Source: Actinomycetes bacterium (GTDB lineage: Bacteria > Actinomycetota > Thermoleophilia > Solirubrobacterales > Solirubrobacteraceae). Taken from it: 36,824 bases of DNA. The translations under genes were made by a program, and so were the position numbers. Below, one piece after another: positions 15,955 to 24,357 of the stretch; position 1 is the stretch's first letter, and every line of letters begins with the position of its first letter. The notes beneath the pieces are model-generated. The model worked only from the letters and a program-made list of their open reading frames with translations. It made no database searches and was not told the DNA's origin. The stretch spans positions 1-36,824 of the forward strand of contig JAKAED010000021.1 of NCBI GenBank assembly GCA_021820105.1. The letters run 5' to 3'.

Positions 15955-16947
15955 GTGCTCAGCGTTCATGCCCTGGGAGTGCAGGACAGCTCTGATCTGC
16001 CGGAGCAGATCCGCCTGCTGGACCGTGCCGAACTGGACGGCTTCTTCGTAACTGACCACCTGTTTGTGAGCCACGGCCGAGAACGACGCCAGGCCGAGCA
16101 TGGAGCCGACCCGTTTGTGAGGCTGGCGGTCGCGGGGGCGCACTCAACGAGGATGGCGCTCGGCAGCTGTGTGGTGAATGTCGGACTGGCCCATCCGGCG
16201 TTGGCGATCAGGTCATTTCTCGCGCTCGCGGCCGCTTTCGGCGGTGGCCGGATCCTGGCGGGCATAGGTGCCGGCTGGAACCCCGAGGAATTCACCGCAC
16301 TGGGGCTTGAATTCCCGCCGTTTCAGACGCGCCTCCAGCGACTGGAGGAGGCCTCGGCCCTTGCGCGATCGCTGCTGCACAGTGGCTACGCGGAGCTGCA
16401 TGGCGAGCAGGTGGTTGCCGATCAGTTGCCACTGGGGCCGCTCACCAAGCCTCCAGCGAGGCTGCTTCTGGGTGGGGGATCGGACCGCCTGCTGGAGATC
16501 GCCGGGCGTTACGCCGACGTCGTTGATCTGAACGGCTCCTCTCGCACGCTCAGGCTAGGCGGCACCCATCCCGTCTTCAGGGACATACGGCGTCGGTTGA
16601 GCACGACCGTGGAGGACCTGGAGCAGTCAGTTGCCGTCGTCAGGGCCAGCGCGGCGGACGCTGGTCGCGAGCAGTCGGCGCTTCAGTTTTCCGTTCTGAT
16701 CGACACCATCGTCTTCTGTCAGTCGAGTGAAGTCCCGGATCGAGAGGCTGAGATCTGCCGGCGTGCCGGCCTTCCGGTTCAGTCGCTGGCCGACTGTCCC
16801 TACGTGCTTCTGGGGCCCGAGGAGTCGATGCGCGCGCGGCTACGGGAGCGGGTCGAGCGACTCGGGCTGCGGCACGTGATCCTCGCGCCGCAGCCGATCG
16901 AGGTGTTGACGCGCTTCCGTCACAGCGTCGCCGCCGGACTCAACTGA
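15955..16947 (+). CDS. Luciferase-like (LLM class) flavin-dependent oxidoreductase
   Basis: A 330-residue bacterial-luciferase-fold protein. The usual landmarks are present in order: EQIRLLDRAELDGFFVTDHLF (strand 1 and helix), MALGSCVVNVGLAHPALAIRSFLALAA, the GGRILAGIGAGWNPEEFTALGLEFPPFQTRLQRLEEA block, and RLLLGGGSDRLLEIAGRYADVVDLNG. Such enzymes use FMN or F420 and act as monooxygenases or dehydrogenases; the substrate cannot be predicted. Start is GTG at 15955 with GGGAA nine bases upstream; the nearby ATG at 15950 is in another frame and does not stay open as a related protein. The 3' end overlaps the opposing EAL gene by eight bases. Confidence 0.85.
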   Translation: MLSVHALGVQDSSDLPEQIRLLDRAELDGFFVTDHLFVSHGRERRQAEHGADPFVRLAVAGAHSTRMALGSCVVNVGLAHPALAIRSFLALAAAFGGGRILAGIGAGWNPEEFTALGLEFPPFQTRLQRLEEASALARSLLHSGYAELHGEQVVADQLPLGPLTKPPARLLLGGGSDRLLEIAGRYADVVDLNGSSRTLRLGGTHPVFRDIRRRLSTTVEDLEQSVAVVRASAADAGREQSALQFSVLIDTIVFCQSSEVPDREAEICRRAGLPVQSLADCPYVLLGPEESMRARLRERVERLGLRHVILAPQPIEVLTRFRHSVAAGLN

Positions 16948-18286
16948 CCGCTGCGGCCGGCGAGGAACCGTCAAAGACAGTCGCGACCGGAGCTGGACGC
17001 GCAATCAGATATCCCTGTCCGTAGGGAATGCCGAGATCCCGGACGGTATCGAGCTCGGCGGTGGTCTCGATCCCCTCGGCTATCACCTTCGCACCGGTCT
17101 CCTGGGCGAAGCTGACAAGCGCCTGTGCAAGCGCGCGACGGACCGGGTCCACGTCGATCCCGGTTGTGAACCGGCGGTCGAGCTTGATGAGGTCGGGCGC
17201 GAGATTCACGATGTGGCTCAGGCTCGAAAATCCAGCGCCGGTGTCATCGATCGCCAGCCGCACACCACGCTCGCGGGCGCAGTGTAGAACCTGGCGGACG
17301 TGCGGATAGTCGTCGACCTGTAGGTGCTCCGTCAGCTCGATCACGACGCGCTCGCAGGGCCGTGCGTCAAGCTGGCGCTGGAGTTCAGGGGCGACGAGTG
17401 TCTCCGGGCCAACGTTGATCGCCAGGTAGACATCTGGTGGGATCTGCTCAAGCAGCTCCAGGCTCATCCGGACGGCGAGGAGCTCAAGCTCGACGCCCAG
17501 CCCGACGGCGTGCGCCTGGCTGAACCAGGCTTCGGGCGGTTGCTCCGGGGGAACGGCAAACCTCGCGAGCGTCTCGACGCCAACGAGCTGCCCACCGTTC
17601 AGCTCCACGATCGGCTGGCAGACCAGCCTCAGGCCGCCTGACAGTACGCGCTCGATCCGGCGTTTGGTGGTCAGATCGGTGGCCACTCCTGGTTGCAGAA
17701 CGTTCACCACAAACGTGCCGATCTGATACTCGTCGTCAAGCGGTTGGGCGGAGTCCGCGGCAGCCTGCGGGACTGAGGACGGCGGTGCGCTGCTGAGCAG
17801 GCGTTCGGCGCTCTGGGCGATGTCCGAGACCGCCCCAATCGCGGCGGTTATGAAGTTCGCCAGTGTCGCCAGGATTTCAACCTGAGCGTCTGAGAACGCG
17901 CGCGCCCGGCCAGCGCTGACCTTCAGCACGCCAATCGCCTCCGATCCCCGGCGCAGCGGCACGCACACCAGAGACACCGCGCCGACCCGCAGGCAGGCGT
18001 CACGATCGACGCGGGTGTCGGCCGCGGCATCCTCGCAGTGGAGCGTTTCGTCGAGGCTGATCGCCAGGCCTGACAGGCTCTCATCGAGACGGAGTCGCAT
18101 GCCGACGTGTTCCGCGAGCGACCCGCTGGCACAGACATAGGTGAGGTGGCCGTCATGCGCCAACTCGACCGCCGCGCCGTCAGCGTCTGGGATGAGCGCC
18201 AGTGCCTGATCCACGACCCTGCGCATCACAACAAGCGGATCGATGACATCACGAATAGCCGCCTGGATCTGTCTCGCCACGTCCAT
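16940..18286 (-). CDS. GAF-EAL c-di-GMP phosphodiesterase
   Basis: Predicted to hydrolyse c-di-GMP. A GAF sensor domain (about residues 15-165) is joined by a linker rich in Ser, Ala and Pro to an EAL domain (about 205-440). The signature reads ETL in VGVETLARF, a tolerated variant that keeps the catalytic Glu. The other metal and catalytic residues are visible: Asn in AINVGP, Glu in VIELTEH, the Asp pair in AIDDTGAG, Lys in LIKLDR, Glu in IAEGIET and Gln in YGQGYL, so it should be active. Start is ATG 18284-18286 with AAAGGA six bases upstream; a GTG five codons earlier is also open. It could oppose the GGDEF protein at 575-1552. Cytoplasmic, with an unknown GAF ligand. Confidence 0.92.
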   Translation of the reverse strand: MDVARQIQAAIRDVIDPLVVMRRVVDQALALIPDADGAAVELAHDGHLTYVCASGSLAEHVGMRLRLDESLSGLAISLDETLHCEDAAADTRVDRDACLRVGAVSLVCVPLRRGSEAIGVLKVSAGRARAFSDAQVEILATLANFITAAIGAVSDIAQSAERLLSSAPPSSVPQAAADSAQPLDDEYQIGTFVVNVLQPGVATDLTTKRRIERVLSGGLRLVCQPIVELNGGQLVGVETLARFAVPPEQPPEAWFSQAHAVGLGVELELLAVRMSLELLEQIPPDVYLAINVGPETLVAPELQRQLDARPCERVVIELTEHLQVDDYPHVRQVLHCARERGVRLAIDDTGAGFSSLSHIVNLAPDLIKLDRRFTTGIDVDPVRRALAQALVSFAQETGAKVIAEGIETTAELDTVRDLGIPYGQGYLIARPAPVATVFDGSSPAAAVS

Positions 18287-18438
18287 ATGACGTCCTTTCA
18301 CACCCGGAGGCGCGACCGCTGCTCCACCACTACTCAGTTATCGGAACCCTACCCCTCAGTCTGAAGCGTCACAAGGTGCTCAGTCGCATCTCGGAGCGCT
18401 TCTGCTCTGTGGGGCCCCGGACGGTACCGTGAGAGGCC

Positions 18439-18822
18439 ATGGAGTCGGACGAGCACACGGGGATGCGCGTTGATAAATGGCTGTGGACTGCACGGCTGTT
18501 CAAGACGCGAGCCCTGGCTGCTGAGGCGGTGAAGGGCGGCCGTGTCCATGTGAATGGACTCGCGGTGAAGCCAGGCCGGGAACTCCGGCTGGGTGATGAG
18601 CTCGAGGTGACTGTCGGTCCGCTGCGGCGCACCGTGATCGTCCGGGGAGCGGCGCAGCGGCGCGTATCGGGGAAGGAGGCGCCGACGCTCTATGAGGAGA
18701 CGCCTGAGAGCTTGGCTGAACGCGAGCGCCAGAGCGAGCTGCGCAGGCTCGCGGCGCCGCTCGATCTGGGTGGCCGACCGACTAAACGCGACCGGCGCCG
18801 GTTTGATGCCGGGCGGTGGTGA
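18439..18822 (+). CDS. S4-domain RNA-binding protein, Hsp15-like
   Basis: A 127-residue protein with an S4 domain near the N-terminus: MRVDKWLWTARLFKTRALAAEAVKGGRVHVNG, then VKPGRELRLGDELEV, the alpha-L fold that binds structured RNA. The basic C-terminal tail (GRPTKRDRRRFDAGRW) matches the end of Hsp15/HslR-type proteins, which rescue stalled 50S subunits carrying peptidyl-tRNA in E. coli. A TACCGT hexamer lies eight bases before the ATG and GAGAGG lies within that gap, so either a leaderless or a short-leader transcript is possible. Divergent from the EAL gene. Confidence 0.87.
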   Translation: MESDEHTGMRVDKWLWTARLFKTRALAAEAVKGGRVHVNGLAVKPGRELRLGDELEVTVGPLRRTVIVRGAAQRRVSGKEAPTLYEETPESLAERERQSELRRLAAPLDLGGRPTKRDRRRFDAGRW

Positions 18823-18898
18823 TGGAGGAAGACTCAGGTGCCTCGTCCGACGCCGAGGATGTCCTCCGCGTCGCAGGCTGATGAGCAGGGACCTTTCA

Positions 18899-18971
<73 letters not shown>

Positions 18972-18989
18972 AAGCCTGGTCAGGGTAGC

Positions 18990-19781
18990 GTGCCGCACGC
19001 CGACTCGCCATGCCACCGTCGCCTGTCGCGCAGCGGTGCACCGGCGGGCCTGGCAGACTCAGGCGAACCAAAAGTGGCCGGTCACCCGCAAACAACGCTG
19101 GATCTTCGTAGGACGCGCACCATCGCGGAGATCGTCATCGACGCGCTCCGGCTCTACGCTCGCCTGCCGCTGCTGTTCATCTTCCTGGCTGGGATCGTGG
19201 TTGTGCCCTATGAGGCGGTGGTGCTGGCGGTCGTGCACACGAGCAAGGTTTCGCTGGGCACCGGACTTGTGCTGGGGATCGTTGACCTGGCGCTGGTCGA
19301 TCCCTTCATCGCGGCGCTCCAGGTGCAGGCGCTGCTCGACCTGGGAGAGGGACAGCGCCCGGCGCTGGCGAGCGTGATCCGGCGCGGCCTGAGCGTGCTG
19401 CCCGTGGTTGCGGCGGCGGAGATCGTCGCCGGCCTGGGGGAGGCGCTCGGGTTCTTCTTCTTCGTGATCCCGGGCATCGTGGTGGCCGTGCGCTGGGCCG
19501 TGGCGGCACAGGTGGCGGCCGTGGAGCGGACCAACTGGCCCGCTGCGATCGTGCGCAGCGCGCTGCTGAGCCGGGGCAGCTTCTGGCGGATCCTGGGACT
19601 GATCGCCTTTGCGAACCTGTTGACCTACACGGCCGCCGCCGTGATCGGCGGCGGGGGTGGGAGTGCCGCAGCGGTTGCCGCCGGCGTCGCGCTGGCGGTC
19701 CTGGTGCACTCCTTTGCGACGCTGCTGGCCAACCTCCTCTACTTTGATCTCCGCGCCCGCGAGGCGACTGTCGTAGCCTGA
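18990..19781 (+). CDS. Polytopic membrane protein of unknown function
   Basis: A 263-residue protein. After about 40 residues of low-hydrophobicity leader, the conserved part seems to begin at RRTRTIAEIVIDALRLYARLPLLFIFLAG, like membrane proteins with a helix RxxxIGEILDAxxRLYRxxF before their first TM. About six hydrophobic segments follow, including FFFFVIPGIVVAVRWAVAAQVAAVE, a block seen in YciC-like and glycerophosphodiesterase-associated membrane domains. The GTG at 18990 is used here (an AGGG lies just upstream); GTG at 19074 is an alternative that removes most of the odd leader. The gene lies just beyond the oppositely oriented tRNA. No function assigned. Confidence 0.65.
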   Translation: MPHADSPCHRRLSRSGAPAGLADSGEPKVAGHPQTTLDLRRTRTIAEIVIDALRLYARLPLLFIFLAGIVVVPYEAVVLAVVHTSKVSLGTGLVLGIVDLALVDPFIAALQVQALLDLGEGQRPALASVIRRGLSVLPVVAAAEIVAGLGEALGFFFFVIPGIVVAVRWAVAAQVAAVERTNWPAAIVRSALLSRGSFWRILGLIAFANLLTYTAAAVIGGGGGSAAAVAAGVALAVLVHSFATLLANLLYFDLRAREATVVA

Positions 19782-19825
19782 CCTGCTGCAAACGCAGCCA
19801 ACCAAGCCTGAGAGGAGTCCCGCCC

Positions 19826-20611
19826 GTGCCGATTCGTGTTGGAGTACAGGTTCAGCCGCAGCACGCCGACTTTGCCGTCATGCGCCGGACCTGGCAGGCG
19901 GTTGAGGAGTTGGGCGCCGACACGATCTACACGTGGGATCACTTCTATCCGCTCTACGGTGAGCCTGACGGCAAGCACTTTGAGGGCGTCGTCTCACTGG
20001 CGGCGCTGGCCGCGAGCACCGAGCGCGCCCGGGTTGGAGCGCTGGTGTTCTGCAACTCGTACCGCAACCCTCAGCTGCTCGCCGACGTCCACCGCACGAT
20101 CGACCATCTCTCGGGCGGCCGCGTGATCTTCGGGATCGGTGCCGGCTGGTTCGAGCGTGACTACGACGAGTACGGCTACGAGTTCGGGACCGCGCCCGAT
20201 CGGCTCCGCGCGCTGGGCCGCGACCTGCCGCTGATGAAGCAGCGCCTCAATCAGCTGAACCCACCACCGATTGGACCGATGCCGTTCCTGATCGGCGGCT
20301 CGGGCGAGAAGGTCACGCTGAAGCTCGTGGCCCAGCACGCGCAGATGTGGCACGCCTTTGCCGACGACCTCGACGCCTACCGTCACAAGGCGGAGGTCCT
20401 TGCCGAGCACTGCCGGCGGGAGGGTCGCGACCCCGCTACCGTCGAGCATGTGATCGGCACCTTCGGAGACACGCTCGCGCTCGCCGATGGCCTCGCGGAG
20501 GCAGGCGTAGCCGAGATCACGGTGGGGCTGAGCGGGCCGGACTACGATCTCGGCAAGGTGCGCGAGCTGCTTCAGTGGCGCGACCGTCACAACGCAACGG
20601 AGTCCAAATGA
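19826..20611 (+). CDS. LLM class F420-dependent oxidoreductase
   Basis: A 261-residue luciferase-fold protein of the compact actinobacterial subgroup, typically F420-dependent. Landmarks: GVQVQPQHADFAVMRRTWQAVEELGADTIYTWDHF, VGALVFCNSYRNPQLLADVHRTIDHLSGGRVIFGIGAGW followed by ERDYDEYGYEFG, and PFLIGGSGEKVTLKLVAQHAQMWH. The substrate is unknown. Start is GTG at 19826 with a strong GAGAGGAG eight bases upstream. The stop overlaps the ATG of the next small membrane protein by four bases (ATGA), so the two are translated together. Confidence 0.88.
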   Translation: MPIRVGVQVQPQHADFAVMRRTWQAVEELGADTIYTWDHFYPLYGEPDGKHFEGVVSLAALAASTERARVGALVFCNSYRNPQLLADVHRTIDHLSGGRVIFGIGAGWFERDYDEYGYEFGTAPDRLRALGRDLPLMKQRLNQLNPPPIGPMPFLIGGSGEKVTLKLVAQHAQMWHAFADDLDAYRHKAEVLAEHCRREGRDPATVEHVIGTFGDTLALADGLAEAGVAEITVGLSGPDYDLGKVRELLQWRDRHNATESK

Positions 20612-20946
20612 ACGATCGCGTCCCAACCTCCGCCCTGTCCGCCGCCGGCCTGATCGCCGGCTTCGGCACCGCTGTCGGCACCGGCTCCCGCCCACTTGGC
20701 GGTGTGGTGCTTGCGATCTTCGGGCTGAGCTGCATCTACTTCTGGGTCCGGCGCGACGGCACCAGCACCGCGCTGCGGCTCACGCTGGTCGGTCTGGTCG
20801 CGTTTGCCCTCTCGCACGTGCTCGGCAAGGTGATCGGCGCCTGGCCTTCAGTCCTGGTTGTGTCAGCCATCACCGCCTACTTCTGCTGGCGCTGGTCAGA
20901 CTCGAAGGTCTTTGGTTCAGCTGCTGGTCCGCTGACCAGCAGCTGA
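20608..20946 (+). CDS. Small polytopic membrane protein, function unknown
   Basis: 112 residues with three to four hydrophobic segments (about 9-25, 30-48, 55-75 and 80-97) and a charged loop WVRRDGTS. The ATG overlaps the TGA of the F420-type oxidoreductase, and Ile/Val/Gly-rich helices suggest an inner-membrane protein. The last codons form one arm of a perfect hairpin that ends at the stop codon, so the sequence there is shaped partly by termination. I do not recognise the family; coupling suggests a shared role with the oxidoreductase. Confidence 0.7.
   Translation: MNDRVPTSALSAAGLIAGFGTAVGTGSRPLGGVVLAIFGLSCIYFWVRRDGTSTALRLTLVGLVAFALSHVLGKVIGAWPSVLVVSAITAYFCWRWSDSKVFGSAAGPLTSS
20917..20946. 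terminator. Terminator hairpin embedded in the end of a coding region
   Basis: A perfect 13-bp stem (TCAGCTGCTGGTC with GACCAGCAGCTGA) and a four-base loop CGCT. The right arm includes the TGA stop, so translation would run into the stem. Confidence 0.7.
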
Positions 20947-21032
20947 CCACACCGCTCCACCCGCTCGTCCTGCGGGTAAATACGGACAGAGTCTGCGCCT
21001 GAACCGATACGGCGGATGGGCGTAAATCGCCG

Positions 21033-22220
21033 ATGCTTACGAGACCCCCACGTCGGGCCGTGTGTATGACGGTTGAACGCCTCTCTGCCGAACTGGGCTC
21101 GGAACTGGCCGAGCTCGTCAATGACCCAGTGACCGCGATGGACCAGACAAGGGGTCCGGCGGTCGGCGGCGGGCGTTTCGCCAGGGTGGTCAGCTCAGCG
21201 ATCTGCGGACGTGACGCAGCCCCCTGGGTGACCGATTTCCTCAATGCCGCGTACTACCGACGCAGCGAGCCTGAGCGCAGCGTCGACGAGTTGCGCTTCG
21301 CCCAATGCGTGCTGAACACCTACTGGCATCGCAAGGGTGGGCGCAGGCGGCTGCACGCATCTGATCTTGTGGCCTTCCACCGAGCCTTTGGCGGTCGCCG
21401 CTTTGACACGGACCAGAGCCCGCGAGGGCAGCTCTCTCGCGCCGAGCTTGTCGAGGGAGCCGGCGCTCTGATCGGCGATTGGTTCGCAGGCGCCTTTCTC
21501 AATGACCAGCTCCGCGGCTGGGGAATCGCATTTCCCAGCGCCGAGGAGCGGGCGCGCCACGACCCGGAGCTCAGGTCTTCACTCGTGCGGCCCGGCGAGC
21601 CGAACAAAGCGATGGGGACCACCGAGCAGCTGAGCTGGCGCCTCTACCCACCAGTCCAGATGCCGTCAGTGCGCAGAACGCTCGATGCGCTGCTGGAGCC
21701 CGGGTGCTGGTCGGATTTTGCAACGGAGGTCGGTCGCTTCACACCCCTGCGCAGCAGCGGCCTGGACGGACAGACCTTTGAGCTGGAGTTGACGGCGTTC
21801 ACCGCGGGCGGCTGGCCGATCTTCACCAGCGCGCTGGTCAGCGTCACCCGCCTGCTGACGGCCGACGAGCCCCAGGCGCTGTGGGACTTCTGCGATGAGA
21901 TCGAGGCGGGCCTGCGTGGCTGCGGTCATCACGACGCGGTGGTGCTGCCCTACGCGGCCACACCGATCGCCGGCATCGAGCTGACCGCTCAAGCCGGTCA
22001 CTTCATGGGTGCCGGCCACAACCGCCTGCTGCTCTACACCGCCCATGACGGCACGGCGATGCTGCGTGCGGCCGGCGCCTGGGAGCAGATGTCCTCAAGG
22101 CTCGCCCGCGAACAGGAGCTCGCAGCCTGCGAGGCTCAGCACGCGCTCTGGGGTGAGGGAGCCGACCTCCGGCGTAGCCTGATCGGGCAGCTTGCGCTGA
22201 GGCTCGAACAGCGCTCGTGA
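21033..22220 (+). CDS. Protein of unknown function, first gene of a four-gene operon
   Basis: I do not recognise this 395-residue protein. It has no signal peptide or membrane segment. The first half has a His/Arg-rich helical block (AAYYRRSEPERSVDELRFAQCVLNTYWHRKGGRRRL) and then HASDLVAFHRAFG; the second half begins GTTEQLSWRLYPPVQMPS and has alternating strands (GQTFELELTAF, WPIFTSALVSVTRLL, DAVVLPYAATPIAGIELTAQAGHF) ending in a long helix. Two parts with different character suggest two domains. ATG 21033 and ATG 21066 are both possible, without a clear Shine-Dalgarno at either. The stop overlaps the GTG of the FAD oxidoreductase by four bases, so the two are coupled. Confidence 0.75.
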   Translation: MLTRPPRRAVCMTVERLSAELGSELAELVNDPVTAMDQTRGPAVGGGRFARVVSSAICGRDAAPWVTDFLNAAYYRRSEPERSVDELRFAQCVLNTYWHRKGGRRRLHASDLVAFHRAFGGRRFDTDQSPRGQLSRAELVEGAGALIGDWFAGAFLNDQLRGWGIAFPSAEERARHDPELRSSLVRPGEPNKAMGTTEQLSWRLYPPVQMPSVRRTLDALLEPGCWSDFATEVGRFTPLRSSGLDGQTFELELTAFTAGGWPIFTSALVSVTRLLTADEPQALWDFCDEIEAGLRGCGHHDAVVLPYAATPIAGIELTAQAGHFMGAGHNRLLLYTAHDGTAMLRAAGAWEQMSSRLAREQELAACEAQHALWGEGADLRRSLIGQLALRLEQRS

Positions 22221-23740
22221 CGGGTCGTGCGCTGGTCATCGGCGCGGGACCGAACGGACTGGTCGCGGCAATCAAGCTTGCGAGCGCTGGTCTTGAGACG
22301 ACCGTTCTGGAAGCGTGCTCCGCGCCTGGCGGCGCCGTGCGCACCGAGCCGCTGACGCTGCCGGGCTTCCGTCACGACACCTTCTCATCGGTCTACCCGG
22401 CTGGCGCGGCGTCGGCCGCCCTGGGCCGGCTCCCGCTCGCTCAGCACGGCCTTGAGTGGATCCATCCGGAGATCTGCATGGTCCACCCGTTGGCTGACGG
22501 CAGCGCCGTGGCGCTTCACCATGAGCTCGAGCTGACAGTGGCCTCGCTCGAGGCCCAGGCCAGCGGCGACGGCCGCTCATGGGCTCGATTCGTGGGCCCG
22601 TATCTGCGCAACTTCGAGGCCGTGCGCGACTCCATGCTCACGAACTTTCCGCCCGTGAGCGGGCCGCTGCGACTGCTGGCCGGCGCCGGGCCCGCGGCGC
22701 TGGCCGGGCTCGGTCTGCTTCCGGCGCTCCCCGCCACCCTCCTGGCACAACGGCTGTTCAGCTCCGCTGGCGCCCGCGGCTGGTTGCTGGGAGGTGCCGC
22801 CCACGGCGATGTCCCAGTGACCCGGGCGGGCTCGGCGCTGCCCGCCTTCTATCTGAGCCTGTTGGGGCATGCGGTCGGCTGGCCCAGCCCGCGGGGAGGT
22901 GCGCAGTCACTGACGGACGCGCTGGTCGGATACCTGCGGTCGCTGGGCGGCGAGCTCATCTGCAGCGCCCCTGTGGAGCGAATCACGTCCGTCGCCGGTC
23001 GCGTGACGGGCGTGGCGACGGTGCACGGTCGCCGCTATGTTGCAGAGACAGTGCTTGCTGATCTGATGCCACAGGCCCTGGTGGCCATGTCCGGCGATGC
23101 GCTCAAGGGCTGGTACCGGGCCTGCCTGGTGCGCTTCCAACACGGTCCCGCGACGGTGAAGCTCGACTGGGCGCTTGACGGGCCGATCCCCTGGATGGCG
23201 CCGGCTGCCCGAGCGGCCGGCACCATCCACCTTGCCGGGGACGCCACCGCCACCGTCAACTCGCTGACGGAGGCGGCCACGGGTCTGCCGGAAGCGCCGT
23301 TCCTGCTGCTGGGACAACAGAGCGTCGCCGACCCCACGCGTGCTCCCGCGGGAAAGCACACAGCCTGGGCATACACCCGCGCCGCTCCCCACCTCGCCTC
23401 AGACCTCGCGTCAGAGAGCATGATTGACGCGATTGAGCGCCAGGTGGAACGCTACGCCCCTGGATTTCGCTCGCGCATCCTCGCCCGACACGTGCTTGGA
23501 CCGGCAGAGCTTGAGGCACGCAACCCCAACCTCGTGCGCGGGGACGTGGGCGGTGGCAGCTACCGCCGGTTACAGGCGCTCTTCAGACCGCTGCCCGCGC
23601 TCTCCCCCTACCGGACTCCGGTGGAAGGCCTCTACCTGGCAAGCGCCGCAGCATTCCCTGGCGGCGGCGTGCATGGTGTGCCCGGGGAGGCGGCGGCCCG
23701 TGCAGCCCTTGCTGCACTCCGCAGGACAGGGCGCCGCTGA
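22217..23740 (+). CDS. NAD(P)/FAD-dependent oxidoreductase, CrtI/PYROXD2-like
   Basis: A 507-residue flavoprotein of the phytoene desaturase/PYROXD2 superfamily. The N-terminal FAD fold is VIGAGPNGLVAAIKLASAGLETTVLEA, with the GG-R of GGAVRTEPLTLPGFRHDTFSSVYP. The C-terminal FAD motif is EGLYLASAAAFPGGGVHGVPGEAAARAAL, with the GGGVHG block typical of PYROXD2-type proteins. No membrane anchor. Members act on carotenoids, amines or unknown substrates; nothing here points to carotenoid synthesis (no CrtB or CrtE). Start is GTG, overlapping the previous stop. The gene is followed without a gap by the Cys4-module protein (TGATG). Confidence 0.87.
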   Translation: MTGRALVIGAGPNGLVAAIKLASAGLETTVLEACSAPGGAVRTEPLTLPGFRHDTFSSVYPAGAASAALGRLPLAQHGLEWIHPEICMVHPLADGSAVALHHELELTVASLEAQASGDGRSWARFVGPYLRNFEAVRDSMLTNFPPVSGPLRLLAGAGPAALAGLGLLPALPATLLAQRLFSSAGARGWLLGGAAHGDVPVTRAGSALPAFYLSLLGHAVGWPSPRGGAQSLTDALVGYLRSLGGELICSAPVERITSVAGRVTGVATVHGRRYVAETVLADLMPQALVAMSGDALKGWYRACLVRFQHGPATVKLDWALDGPIPWMAPAARAAGTIHLAGDATATVNSLTEAATGLPEAPFLLLGQQSVADPTRAPAGKHTAWAYTRAAPHLASDLASESMIDAIERQVERYAPGFRSRILARHVLGPAELEARNPNLVRGDVGGGSYRRLQALFRPLPALSPYRTPVEGLYLASAAAFPGGGVHGVPGEAAARAALAALRRTGRR

Positions 23741-24357
23741 TGGTTGAGCGCGTCGTGATCCCCCGCTGCATCGGCTGTGGCGCAATGTATGAACTCGAAC
23801 GCTGTGAGGGCGGCTGCCGGCAGGAACGCCTGGAACTGGTGGCCGCCGGCGATCTCCAGGCGCTCCAGGCGGCGGGCGAACTGGCCACCGCCCGGGTGCA
23901 GGGCGCGCTACCCGTACTGCGCGAGCTGACCGACCGTGAGTCGGTCGATGATTGGCAGCAGGCTTACACGACGCTTTCCGGGCATGCGCGCGAGCTGCTG
24001 CACGATGCCTGGGCCGGAGCGGAACCGATCGGGGCTGAGACGACGTTGGCGGCGGCCCCACGAATCGAGGTCTGGCGCTGTCCTGACTGCGGCTCCGTTG
24101 ACGCGCCGCAGGAGTGTCTGGGCATCTGCATCTGGCGCCGGTTTGAATGGGTACGCGCAGCCGAGCTGGATCGTAGGCAGCCGCGAGTGGAGGACGCCAT
24201 CAAGCTGGAGCGGCGCGTCCACGGCCTGCTCGGCCGGATCGCCTTTGCCACACCGCGAGAGGGTGCCTGGGAACGCAGTTGGAGAGCGCTCAGCAGCCAG
24301 GCCCGTGAGTCACTCGCACTCCTTGAACACCTCCAAGCGGGGCAGCTGGATGTATAA
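23740..24357 (+). CDS. Duplicated Cys4 (zinc-ribbon-like) module protein, function unknown
   Basis: 205 residues made of two copies of one module. Copy 1 has C10-x2-C13-x8-C22-x3-C26 and copy 2 C114-x2-C117-x8-C126-x3-C130, with identical spacing. The similarity continues: each fourth Cys is followed by x3-R-(L/F)-E-(L/W)-V-x-A, then a helical stretch ending in a W-x(3)-(Y/W)-x-x-L-S-x-x-A-R-E pattern (about residues 72-88 and 180-197). The Cys4 spacing suits a structural zinc site or a rubredoxin-like metal site. No signal or membrane segment. The ATG overlaps the stop of the FAD oxidoreductase by one base and the 3' end overlaps the next gene by eight. I do not recognise the family. Confidence 0.75.
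   Translation: MVERVVIPRCIGCGAMYELERCEGGCRQERLELVAAGDLQALQAAGELATARVQGALPVLRELTDRESVDDWQQAYTTLSGHARELLHDAWAGAEPIGAETTLAAAPRIEVWRCPDCGSVDAPQECLGICIWRRFEWVRAAELDRRQPRVEDAIKLERRVHGLLGRIAFATPREGAWERSWRALSSQARESLALLEHLQAGQLDV

Noticed and set aside
18340-18350. Flagellar sigma-28-type promoter for the EAL gene (CCGATAA on the minus strand)
   Set aside because: The -10-like block has no matching TAAA-type -35 at the right distance.
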